Assembly (NCBI GenBank): GCA_947629455.1 | Contig: CANRDT010000001.1 | Span: forward strand, 98,888-162,887 | Direction of reading: 5' to 3' | DNA from: an uncultured Ruminococcus sp. | Lineage (GTDB): Bacteria > Bacillota > Clostridia > Oscillospirales > Ruminococcaceae | DNA length: 64,000 nt | Shown here: positions 7,849 to 15,865 of the stretch, in pieces | How the letters are laid out: each line of letters starts with the position of its first letter | Position numbering within the stretch: the first letter of the stretch is position 1 | Translations under genes and position numbers: made by a program | Notes under the pieces: model-generated | Database searches by the model: none | What the model saw: the letters and a program-made list of their open reading frames with translations, nothing else | Told to the model about the DNA's origin: nothing

Positions 7849-10641
7849 TCATTCAATAGTATTACAGCACCTGCTGCAAAGGGTTGGATGCTGCTCATTT
7901 TTGCCGACAGAATCGGAATATGTCCAGCATCTCTCGCATTTTTCACCGACCGCTTTGGTCACGGTGAAAGAAACGCCCTCCAGATCGCCCTTAAATTCGC
8001 CGTTTTCACTGCCTTTGAGTACTTCTACTCTCGAAACGATAAGCAGTGAGGGCAGCTGCTGCGCGATCGCCGCGATCTCGTCGAACTTGTCGTCCGCATA
8101 GATATGCATATCCGATTCGAGCGACGCGCCTATGACCTTTTCAGTCCTCTTCAATTCAAGAGCCTTCTTTGCGTCCTCTCGGATAGCCGATATAAGCTCC
8201 CACTTCTTCGTAAACGTTTCATCGGCGGTAAGACCGCTCTTCTGCGGCATATCGCTAAGGAAAATGCTCTCCGCGTTGTCGGAATCCGCATGAGGGAGAT
8301 AACTCCAGATCTCGTCGGCAGTAAATGAAAGAATCGGCGCGACAAGTCTTGCAATAGCGGACAGCACTCTGTAGATAACAGTCTGAGCGGCGCGGCGTTC
8401 AACGGAATCCGCTTTCTCGCAGTAAAGTCTGTCTTTGAGAATATCCAGATAGAAATTAGACATATCTATAACGCAGAAATTGTGTATCGCATGGAACACG
8501 ATGTGGTAATCAAACGCCTCATAAGCCGCATTTACACGGTCTATAAGATCGTCGAGCCTGAGCAGCGCCCACTTATCAATTTCAAGCAGCTGATCGTCTG
8601 ATACTGCGTCCTTGTTTATATCAAAGCCGCCCTTGTTGGTAAGATTTCCCAAAATAAATCTTGCCGTATTGCGTATTTTCTTATATGCGTCAGAAAGCTG
8701 TGCAAGTATCTCTTTGGAGATCCTTATATCGGAATGATAATCGGAGGAGGCTACCCACAGTCTGAGTATATCCGCGCCGTATTTGTCATTTATCTCCTTA
8801 GGCTCGATACCGTTTCCGAGCGACTTGTGCATAACACGTCCCTGACCGTCTACCGTCCAGCCGTGAGTGCAGACATTTCTGTAAGGCGCGTGACCTGTGC
8901 AGACTACCGAGGTGAGCAGCGAGGACTGGAACCAACCTCTGTACTGATCCGCTCCTTCCAGATACAGATCGGCAGGCGAGGACAGACCTTCCCTTTCGTC
9001 CAGAACGGCAGTATGAGTAACGCCGCTGTCGAACCAGACGTCCATAATATCAGTCTCTTTGGTAAATTCTCCGCAGCCGCATTCGCATTTAACGCTTTCG
9101 GGGATAAAGTCTGACAGCTCGTGAGTATACCACGCGTCAGAGCCCTCTTTTCTGAAAAGTTCCGATATAGCGTCGATAGTTTCTTCTGTAACGACAGGCT
9201 TTCCGCAGTCCTTGCAGTAGATTATCGGAATAGGCACGCCCCACGTTCTCTGACGGGAGATACACCAGTCGGAACGGTCGCGCACCATACCTTTGATACG
9301 TTCTTCTCCCCAAGCAGGTATCCACTTGACTTCTTCGATAGCTTTTATAGCGTCCTCTTTAAAATCGTTTATTGAGCAGAACCACTGTTCCGTTGCTCTA
9401 AACAATATAGGCGACTTACATCTCCAGCAGTGAGGATACTGGTGGACTATCTTTTCCGTAGCGAACATAGCGCCCGTATCCACAAGATACTGCGCGATCA
9501 CCTTGTTAGCCTCATCTGTGGAAAGACCTGCAAATCTTCCCGATTCCTCGGTAAGCACGCCCTTGCCGTCAACGCCGACAACTATGCCGATGTCGTCATA
9601 ATTCTTGCACACCTCAAAGTCGTCAACGCCGTATCCCGGAGCAGTGTGAACGCAGCCGGTACCGCTCTCGAGAGTAACGTGAGAACCTATGATAATTGGC
9701 GAAGTGCGCTCCATAAACGGGTGCCATGTAACGCAGCCTTCCAACTCGGCTCCTGTGAATTTACCGACGGTCTCATATTCGGTTATACCCGCTTTGCTCA
9801 TAGTTTCAGGCACAAGATATTCAGCCATTACATAATTTTCGCCGTTTGCTTTGACAATGGTATAATCATAATCGGGACCAAGGCAGATAGCCAGATTGCC
9901 CGGAAGAGTCCAAGTCGTGGTCGTCCAGATAACGAAATAGGTCTTTTCAAGGTCTATACCGAGAGCCGTGAACAGACCTTTATCGTCCGTCACCTTGAAT
10001 TTTACATAGATAGAATAGCAGGGATCGTCCGAATACTCTATCTCGGCTTCCGCAAGCGCGGTCTGACATTCGGGACACCAATAAACAGGTTTAAGACCCT
10101 TGTAGATATAACCCTTCTTCGCCATTTCGCCGAATACCTTTACCTGTCTTGCCTCAAATTCCGGCTTGAGGGTAAGATAAGGATCGTCAAAATCGCCAAG
10201 AACGCCAAGACGCTTGAACTGCTCCTTCTGATTCTCGACATAGGTAAGAGCAAATTCGCGGCAGTGCTTTCTCAGCTCTATCGGAGTTATTGCGCCTTTA
10301 TCAACGCCGATCGACTTCAAAGCCCTTAGTTCGATCGGCAGACCGTGAGTATCCCAGCCGGGAACATAGGGCGAATAACAGCCGCTCATATTCTTATACT
10401 TGACGATAATATCTTTCAGTACTTTATTAAGCGCAGTGCCGAGATGTATATCGCCGTTTGCATACGGAGGTCCGTCATGGAGAATGTATGACGGCTTGCC
10501 GGCGTTCTTTTCGATCATCTTGTAATAAAGGCGGCTATCGTCCCATTTTTTCAGCATATCGGGTTCTTTCTTAGGCAGATTGCCCCTCATGGGGAAATCT
10601 GTTTCAGGCAGATTCAGTGTCTTGTTATAATCTTGTGCCAT
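7849..10641 (-). CDS. ileS: Isoleucyl-tRNA synthetase
   Basis: The 930-aa class I synthetase has the HIGH-type motif in DGPPYANGDIHLGTALNK near residue 60, the large CP1 editing insertion (about 200-400, with TTTTWTLPGN), and a KMSKS-type signature in the form MHKSLGN. The C-terminal zinc-binding end CERCW...LCSRC shows it is the bacterial (ileS1-like) form with the Zn finger. The start is preceded by TAGGAGA. It follows divIVA by 17 bases, the order sepF-ylmG-ylmH-divIVA-ileS being standard in Firmicutes. No T-box leader is present in this short gap, so any isoleucine control must act elsewhere or be absent. Confidence 0.97.
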   Translation of the reverse strand: MAQDYNKTLNLPETDFPMRGNLPKKEPDMLKKWDDSRLYYKMIEKNAGKPSYILHDGPPYANGDIHLGTALNKVLKDIIVKYKNMSGCYSPYVPGWDTHGLPIELRALKSIGVDKGAITPIELRKHCREFALTYVENQKEQFKRLGVLGDFDDPYLTLKPEFEARQVKVFGEMAKKGYIYKGLKPVYWCPECQTALAEAEIEYSDDPCYSIYVKFKVTDDKGLFTALGIDLEKTYFVIWTTTTWTLPGNLAICLGPDYDYTIVKANGENYVMAEYLVPETMSKAGITEYETVGKFTGAELEGCVTWHPFMERTSPIIIGSHVTLESGTGCVHTAPGYGVDDFEVCKNYDDIGIVVGVDGKGVLTEESGRFAGLSTDEANKVIAQYLVDTGAMFATEKIVHQYPHCWRCKSPILFRATEQWFCSINDFKEDAIKAIEEVKWIPAWGEERIKGMVRDRSDWCISRQRTWGVPIPIIYCKDCGKPVVTEETIDAISELFRKEGSDAWYTHELSDFIPESVKCECGCGEFTKETDIMDVWFDSGVTHTAVLDEREGLSSPADLYLEGADQYRGWFQSSLLTSVVCTGHAPYRNVCTHGWTVDGQGRVMHKSLGNGIEPKEINDKYGADILRLWVASSDYHSDIRISKEILAQLSDAYKKIRNTARFILGNLTNKGGFDINKDAVSDDQLLEIDKWALLRLDDLIDRVNAAYEAFDYHIVFHAIHNFCVIDMSNFYLDILKDRLYCEKADSVERRAAQTVIYRVLSAIARLVAPILSFTADEIWSYLPHADSDNAESIFLSDMPQKSGLTADETFTKKWELISAIREDAKKALELKRTEKVIGASLESDMHIYADDKFDEIAAIAQQLPSLLIVSRVEVLKGSENGEFKGDLEGVSFTVTKAVGEKCERCWTYSDSVGKNEQHPTLCSRCCNTIE

Positions 10642-10658
10642 TGGTATTCTCCTAACAA

Positions 10659-11399
10659 TTAATTATTTTTGCCAAATTTAAGGTCGTTGAGATTTTCTTT
10701 CGGAATAACGGGTTCAAAAGAGCCTGTGTTAAGCACTTTCTGGATATGTTCCTCCCTCGTTTCGGCAGCGGTCTGTTCTTCGGCAGTATCTTCCGCGGCA
10801 GATTCTTCAGACTGATCTTCCAAAACAGGAGCAGCCTCCTCTTCTTCTTCGATCTCAAATTCGGGAATATCCATTATAAGATGCAGCTGCTTGTTGTAAA
10901 GCTCCACAAGCTTTGCCTTGAACACGGTGACTTCCTTTTTAAGTTCCTCATATTTTGCGGATTCCTCGTCATAGGAATTTCTTATCGCGCTGATCTTCTG
11001 CTCGGTGACTTCCGTATTTTCCTTGATCAGCTGAGCGCATTTCTCTTTATGTTCGCGGATAATTCTCTCACATTCGGCAGCGCTCTGTTCCGAAAGCCGT
11101 ACCTGCTCGGATTTTGCGGATTCGATCATATCTCTTGCCTGAGCCTTTGCCTCATTGACGGTCTTTGCCGCCTCTTTCTGAGCCATTATCATAGCGTTCT
11201 TGATCGCGTCCTCGTCGTCGCGGTACTCGTTTATTTTCTCGACCAGCTTGACGATCTTTTCTTCGCTTTCTTCATTAGCGGCAGTAAGCTCCTCAACAGC
11301 CTTAGCCACATCGTCAAGAAAAGCTCTTACCTCATCTGGATCGTAGCCGTTTCTCGCTGTGCCGAAAGTCTTACCCTTTATATTTGCCGATGTTATCAT
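10659..11399 (-). CDS. divIVA: DivIVA domain cell-division/polarity protein
   Basis: The 246-aa protein begins with the DivIVA lipid-binding segment (residues 1-40, including GYDPDEVRAFLDDV), followed by long coiled coils to about residue 180 and a Glu-rich variable tail. DivIVA senses negative membrane curvature at division sites and poles and recruits partners such as MinJ, wall enzymes or sporulation proteins. The N-terminal lead MITSANIKGKTFGTARNGYD matches the family start, and GGAGG precedes the ATG. It lies between ylmH and ileS, the usual place. The tail after residue 190 (EEEEEAAPVLEDQSEES) is highly acidic and not conserved in the family. Confidence 0.93.
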   Translation of the reverse strand: MITSANIKGKTFGTARNGYDPDEVRAFLDDVAKAVEELTAANEESEEKIVKLVEKINEYRDDEDAIKNAMIMAQKEAAKTVNEAKAQARDMIESAKSEQVRLSEQSAAECERIIREHKEKCAQLIKENTEVTEQKISAIRNSYDEESAKYEELKKEVTVFKAKLVELYNKQLHLIMDIPEFEIEEEEEAAPVLEDQSEESAAEDTAEEQTAAETREEHIQKVLNTGSFEPVIPKENLNDLKFGKNN

Positions 11400-11410
11400 A
11401 GCAATGCCTC

Positions 11411-12190
11411 CTAAATATATTTTTTGACAGTTATATGTATCCGCTCTTTCCTGCTCGTGCCGCCTGTTTCGGCGAGCAGAAATTTACCGTATCCGCGGGC
11501 GGAAAAAACGTCCCCCACAGAAAGCGTGCGGTCTGCGGAATATAGCGTGATATGATTTACCTCCACGCCCTTGCTTTTAATAAGCGCGGAAGTCTTTTCA
11601 CGGGAGAGTCCCAGCGCCATAGACATAACGCAGTCGATACGCAGCGATGCGACCGTGCCTTTGATTTCCCTGAATTTTGTTCGGGAATTTGCAATGACCT
11701 CATCGTCCGCGCCCGAAAACGCCTTGACGCCGACTCTGCCGATCTTTTCAACAGAGCTTATCTCCGTAATTATTGTATTGTAAGCAAATACCAACGCCTT
11801 TCCCGAGGATACAAGAATATCCCCTACTGTTTCTCTTGCGACACGCCGCGACATAATGCAGCCGAGAATATCCCTGTGACTGAGAGTATCCGCTTTGCGA
11901 AAAGTAAAAGTCACCGCGCCTGTCGGATAGCTGCGGTCATCGCTAAAGGGCGGAAATATCCCCAGAACGGTGCGCTCCGCTCCATCATATCCGCCGAAAA
12001 AACCATAGTCCTCACAGCCGTATGCCGCCAAGACCTTTTCGCATATCGTCCGCTGACGTTCATCGAGAAAAAACGAAAACTTAGCACAGTACTGCGAGCG
12101 GACCGAATCAATGCGGTCGATCGTCCGTTTAACGAGCAATCTGTCGTCATCGCTCAGTTCTCCGAGAAAGGAAAGGTCGCTCCTGCTCAT
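11411..12190 (-). CDS. ylmH: YlmH family S4-domain RNA-binding protein
   Basis: The 259-aa protein has the YlmH layout: an N-terminal domain with FFLDERQR and GYDGAERTVLGIFPP, a central region DILGCIMSRRVARETVGDILV, and a C-terminal S4 domain (about 178-245, SALIKSKGVEVNHI...LSVGDVFSARGYGKF). YlmH homologues bind RNA and the B. subtilis protein has been linked to ribosome rescue. The start codon overlaps the sepF stop (TGATG arrangement), implying translational coupling. The membrane protein YlmG that normally sits between sepF and ylmH is missing here. Confidence 0.9.
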   Translation of the reverse strand: MSRSDLSFLGELSDDDRLLVKRTIDRIDSVRSQYCAKFSFFLDERQRTICEKVLAAYGCEDYGFFGGYDGAERTVLGIFPPFSDDRSYPTGAVTFTFRKADTLSHRDILGCIMSRRVARETVGDILVSSGKALVFAYNTIITEISSVEKIGRVGVKAFSGADDEVIANSRTKFREIKGTVASLRIDCVMSMALGLSREKTSALIKSKGVEVNHITLYSADRTLSVGDVFSARGYGKFLLAETGGTSRKERIHITVKKYI

Positions 12191-12639
12191 CAGAAGCTGT
12201 AGCCGTTATTTTCAAGCTCGCTCATAAGATCGACGCCTGAGAAACCTACATTCTTTGGCATAATGGCAAAAGTTTTCTGAGCCATCATCTTAATGTCAGC
12301 CTGATTTGCATACGCAACGCCCGAAAGAAAATCAAGTATCCTCTTTGCGTCGTCGCTCTTGACCGTTTCAAGGTTGAGCAGAACGGTCTTTTGTTCATTT
12401 ATGTCATTACCGATCGACTTGACCTCGGAAAAATCACTTGGTCTTGCAAGTACGATCTGCAAAGTCGTAGTCGCTTCGATCTTTACTTCGCGGTTGGGTG
12501 CAGCCGATACAGCTGCGGACTGCTTTGGCGTCGGTGCGGCAGTTTCTCTCTTATCGTCATACCCTGCGCCGTATTCCTCGTCCTGTTCGATCTCATCCTC
12601 GCCGAGAAAAATACTTTTGATACCCTGTAAAACGCTCAT
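12190..12639 (-). CDS. sepF: Cell division protein SepF
   Basis: The 149-aa protein has an N-terminal amphipathic membrane-binding start (MSVLQGIKSIFLGED), a variable linker, and the SepF/DUF552 domain from about 65 to 145 (IVLARPSDFSEVKSIGNDI...KTVLLNLE...RILDFLSGVAYA). SepF anchors FtsZ to the membrane and bundles filaments at the division ring. The chosen start, ATG 12639, has GGAGG nine bases upstream; a TTG three codons earlier is possible but poorer. It is preceded by ylmE and overlaps ylmH, the conserved division cluster order. Confidence 0.93.
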   Translation of the reverse strand: MSVLQGIKSIFLGEDEIEQDEEYGAGYDDKRETAAPTPKQSAAVSAAPNREVKIEATTTLQIVLARPSDFSEVKSIGNDINEQKTVLLNLETVKSDDAKRILDFLSGVAYANQADIKMMAQKTFAIMPKNVGFSGVDLMSELENNGYSF

Positions 12640-12644
12640 TAGAT

Positions 12645-13364
12645 TCAAACCTCCAAATATTTTCTTGCTCCGAAGAGCTTTGTTCCTATTCTGACAAGAC
12701 CGGAACCATGCTTTACAGCCAGTTCATAATCTCCCGACATACCCATGGAAAGCAGTTCCATCTGTATGCCGCCGATATTTTTTTCTTTTACTTCAAGAAA
12801 GATCTCGTGCATACGCGCAAAAACGTCCTCGCCCGAACCGATCGGCGGTATCGCCATAAGTCCCCTGACTGAAACGTTTTCAAGCATAGAAATATCTTCA
12901 AGCAGCGGCAGGAGTTCCTGCGGACTTACACCGCTTTTTGATTCCTCCGCGCCGATATTTACCTCAACGAGAATATCCATACGCTTATTATGAGCAACGG
13001 CAAGCCTGTTGATCTCGCCTGCAAGCTTTGCGCTGTCCACCGACTGTATCATATCAACGCTGTCTATGATATACTTCACCTTGTTGGTCTGGAGATGTCC
13101 TATCATATGGACGGCGGCGGAAGGGTCATACTGCTCCTTCTTTGAAAGATACTCCTGCACGCGGTTTTCACCAAGAAGATCTATTCCCTGCGCTATGGCA
13201 AAGTTGACCTTCTCGGGAGGTACGGTCTTTGTGACCGCCATGATCTGTACTTTGTCCTCAGCCGAACGGTATTTTGCACGGGCGTTCTCTACGTTATAGA
13301 GAATTTCCTTATAATTTTCGGCTATATATTGAAATTCAGGACGATCCGTTACTGTCTGACACAT
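12645..13364 (-). CDS. ylmE: YggS/YlmE family pyridoxal-phosphate homeostasis protein
   Basis: The 239-aa protein is a PLPBP/YggS alanine-racemase-fold protein. The PLP-binding lysine lies in IMAVTKTVPPEKVN (about residue 46), followed by the conserved LLGENRVQE and HMIGHLQTNKVK blocks and the C-terminal SMGMSGDYELAVKHGSGLVRIGTKLFG signature. It has no known catalytic activity and regulates free PLP and amino-acid pools. Its gene starts within the end of the HlyD-like gene (29-base overlap), with GGAGGTGG upstream. Position next to sepF is conserved across Firmicutes. Confidence 0.93.
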   Translation of the reverse strand: MCQTVTDRPEFQYIAENYKEILYNVENARAKYRSAEDKVQIMAVTKTVPPEKVNFAIAQGIDLLGENRVQEYLSKKEQYDPSAAVHMIGHLQTNKVKYIIDSVDMIQSVDSAKLAGEINRLAVAHNKRMDILVEVNIGAEESKSGVSPQELLPLLEDISMLENVSVRGLMAIPPIGSGEDVFARMHEIFLEVKEKNIGGIQMELLSMGMSGDYELAVKHGSGLVRIGTKLFGARKYLEV

Positions 13365-14553
13365 CTTTATTTAAAACCACCTCCAGCAGTATCTGGTCGT
13401 AGAGCAGAAGATAATCTTCGTCCGACGTGTTTTTTGAGATCACAAAATCGTCGCCCTCATAGATAACATCTATCTTCTTGAATGTTATCTCATTTCCGAG
13501 AATGACGTAAACGCCTTTCTGCTCGCCCTGAAAGCGTATCGCCTTACGGGGGACCTTTATGCCTTTATACTCTTCAAATATCAGCTCCGCAGACTGTACC
13601 CGTGAGCTTACCATAACGTCGTCAAGACGGTCGCATTTAAATACGACTATGCATTTACCCGATTCTGACGCAGGTCTTACCGACTCGACAAGAACGTCGT
13701 ACACCTGATTGGAGGAGCTGAACATCAGACTGAGGGAATTGCCCTCCGCTATCCGTTTGTCCTCGTCAAGTACTCCCACGATACTGCACGAATAATCGTC
13801 AAACATTTTTCCGATAGCGCCGCTCGGTATGCTGCGCTGCGATTCTCCCGAAACTATGCTCTCGATCTCGCTCTGAGTAATATCCGCCAGCGAATCGGTG
13901 CTGAGAACGTCCTCATAGCCGTCGCAGTAGGAAACAAAATACCCCGTATCGGTCGAACTGATCGTGTCGATATGTTCAGCCCTTGTACTGAGAGCGTCCA
14001 CCTCGCTTTGCAGCTGCGCTATCCTGTCGCTGTAGCCGTCCGACATATTGGTAATGATATTATAGATATTCATCACCAGCGACATATCGTCCTTGACTTC
14101 CTCAAGAGCGCCGTAATCGCCGCTAAGCGACGCGGTGAGCAGACTGTGATATTCGCTGTCGATCTTTTTCTGGAGTATATCCGGCTGCACATAATCCGTA
14201 GTGCCGGGATTCTGCGCCCTTTCAAGATCGGCTATCTCGTCTGAAAGCTTTTGCGCCTTTTTCTTTGCCGCGATAGCGTCCACCGAGGAATAGACTTCCG
14301 CGATCGGACTGTCTACGGAGATCTTGCTGCCGTCAGGATAAAGATAATCGAGCGCGCCGTTTCCCGAATAGGTGATAACGCGTTCATCGCGGACGATAAC
14401 GCCTTTAAACGGGATATTTTCATTTATATCGCAAAGCACTGCCTCTTCGGTATCATGCTTGTCGTGAAGTCTGTAATATACCTGACTACCTATAGTCGTA
14501 AGGATAAGGATCGATACAACACCTACTAAGATCTTTGTAGTAAGCGAATTCAT
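13336..14553 (-). CDS. HlyD-like membrane adaptor protein in the division cluster
   Basis: The 405-aa protein has one N-terminal membrane segment (about 7-25), then a HlyD/RND-adaptor layout: a beta-barrel/lipoyl start (IPFKGVIVRDERVI...GSKISVDSPIAEVYSS), a long helical stretch (about 95-195) and a second lipoyl/barrel half with IPSGAIGKMFDDYSCSIVGVLD. The function is unknown. The family occurs beside ylmE-sepF in many Clostridia and lacks a linked ABC transporter here, which argues against a classical export role. It may have a structural role at the division site (inference). The stop lies inside ylmE, implying coupling, and the start is ten bases behind hfq. Confidence 0.75.
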   Translation of the reverse strand: MNSLTTKILVGVVSILILTTIGSQVYYRLHDKHDTEEAVLCDINENIPFKGVIVRDERVITYSGNGALDYLYPDGSKISVDSPIAEVYSSVDAIAAKKKAQKLSDEIADLERAQNPGTTDYVQPDILQKKIDSEYHSLLTASLSGDYGALEEVKDDMSLVMNIYNIITNMSDGYSDRIAQLQSEVDALSTRAEHIDTISSTDTGYFVSYCDGYEDVLSTDSLADITQSEIESIVSGESQRSIPSGAIGKMFDDYSCSIVGVLDEDKRIAEGNSLSLMFSSSNQVYDVLVESVRPASESGKCIVVFKCDRLDDVMVSSRVQSAELIFEEYKGIKVPRKAIRFQGEQKGVYVILGNEITFKKIDVIYEGDDFVISKNTSDEDYLLLYDQILLEVVLNKDVSDSNGSS

Positions 14554-14563
14554 TCAGATCACC

Positions 14564-14803
14564 TTACTCGTTCTGGGAAGCCGCGTCCATTATATTAATA
14601 GGTCTGACGGGTGCTATGGTGGAAATGGCGTGCTTGTACACCACGTTCTGTTTGCCCTCGCAGTCAAGGATAACGATATAGCTGTCAAAGCCTTTCACGA
14701 TACCCTTGAACTGATAGCCGTTCATAAGAAAGATAGTTACCGCGACTTTCTCCTTTCTCGCCTGATTAAGGAAAACGTCCTGCAAATTAATGATCTTATT
14801 CAT
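14564..14803 (-). CDS. hfq: RNA chaperone Hfq
   Basis: The 79-aa protein has both Sm motifs: Sm1 around [25 protein letters not shown] and Sm2 around [13 protein letters not shown] (the YKHA motif). Hfq forms hexamers that bind A-rich and U-rich RNA. The start is ATG 14803, with AAAGGAG eight bases upstream; an in-frame GTG three codons earlier overlaps that ribosome binding site and is unlikely. It follows miaA by 86 bases, the miaA-hfq order shared with E. coli and B. subtilis. Confidence 0.96.
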   Translation of the reverse strand: MNKIINLQDVFLNQARKEKVAVTIFLMNGYQFKGIVKGFDSYIVILDCEGKQNVVYKHAISTIAPVRPINIMDAASQNE

Positions 14804-14889
14804 AACCAACACTCCTTTATATTTTTACACAAGAGATCACATAACGAAAATGTTCCGGATATCCGTTCGGAATACGAATGTATTATCCG

Positions 14890-15852
14890 TCAACTTATAT
14901 TATAACATAAAATTTCAGATTTGGCTATAATATTTTTTACTTTTTCAAGAAAATTTTCATATTCGCCAATTTCATCGGCATAAACCCAGTTAATTCCGTC
15001 AACTCGCCTAAACCAAGTCAGCTGCCGCTTGGCGTATCGCCTTGTTTCCTGCTTAATTTTTTCAATGCAGGCGTCAAGATCGTGAGTATCTCCCCTGATA
15101 TACGGCACAAGCTCCTTATATCCGATCGCCTGATTAGCCGTTGCAGGGGTATGTTGAAAGTAAAAATCCCTCACCTCGTCAAGCAGACCGTTTTCCACCA
15201 TCTGATCTACCCTGCGGTTTATGCGGTCGTATAGCACCTGACGATCTTTGAATCCTATTGCGATGATACAGCTTTTATAATTGCTTTCCTGCCCTGCGGC
15301 GTTTTGCTTATACCGTGAAAAGGGTATGCCCGTCTGCTCCCAGACCTCCAGCGCCCTTATCACTCGCGTAACATTATTTTCGTGTATCGCCGCCGCAGAA
15401 TCGGGATCGATTTCTTTAAGTCTTAGCCAGAGAGCGTTTTTGCCCTCGCTCTCGGCGAAACGCGATAGCCTTTCCCTTATCTCGCCGCCGGGGGAGCTTT
15501 CGTCAAACCTCACATTATTGATAAGCGAACTGATATACAGTCCCGTTCCTCCGCAAAGTATCGGCATTTTTGATCGGCTGTAAATATCTTCGATACACTT
15601 CCCTGCCAGTTTTACATATTCAGCCACGGAAAAGGGCTTTTCAGGCGGCGCGAAATCTATGAGATGATGCCTGACGCCCTGCATTTCCTCTTCGGTCGGT
15701 TTAGCCGTGGCGATATTCAGTCCCTGATAGATCTGCATTGAATCCGCCGATACCACTTCCCCTTTGCAATGCTTTGCAATACTGACGGCAAGCTTGGTTT
15801 TGCCTGACGCGGTAGGTCCTGCGATCACGATCAAAGGTATTTTTGTATCCAT
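14890..15852 (-). CDS. miaA: tRNA dimethylallyltransferase MiaA
   Basis: The 320-aa enzyme starts with the P-loop IAGPTASGKTKLA, has the DSMQIYQGLNIATAKP motif with the catalytic Asp, the LCGGTGLYI segment, and the tRNA-binding RYAKRQLTWFRR motif near the C-terminus. MiaA adds a dimethylallyl group to N6 of A37 in tRNAs that read UNN codons; MiaB (21079-22491), in the same gene run, then thiomethylates the product. GGAGAG precedes the ATG. The gene is 14 bases behind mutL. Length and motifs are normal. Confidence 0.96.
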   Translation of the reverse strand: MDTKIPLIVIAGPTASGKTKLAVSIAKHCKGEVVSADSMQIYQGLNIATAKPTEEEMQGVRHHLIDFAPPEKPFSVAEYVKLAGKCIEDIYSRSKMPILCGGTGLYISSLINNVRFDESSPGGEIRERLSRFAESEGKNALWLRLKEIDPDSAAAIHENNVTRVIRALEVWEQTGIPFSRYKQNAAGQESNYKSCIIAIGFKDRQVLYDRINRRVDQMVENGLLDEVRDFYFQHTPATANQAIGYKELVPYIRGDTHDLDACIEKIKQETRRYAKRQLTWFRRVDGINWVYADEIGEYENFLEKVKNIIAKSEILCYNIS

Positions 15853-15865
15853 ACTCTCTCCGATC

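Noticed and set aside
10640..10660. Ile T-box for ileS
   Set aside because: Only 17 bases separate divIVA and ileS, so there is no room for a leader.
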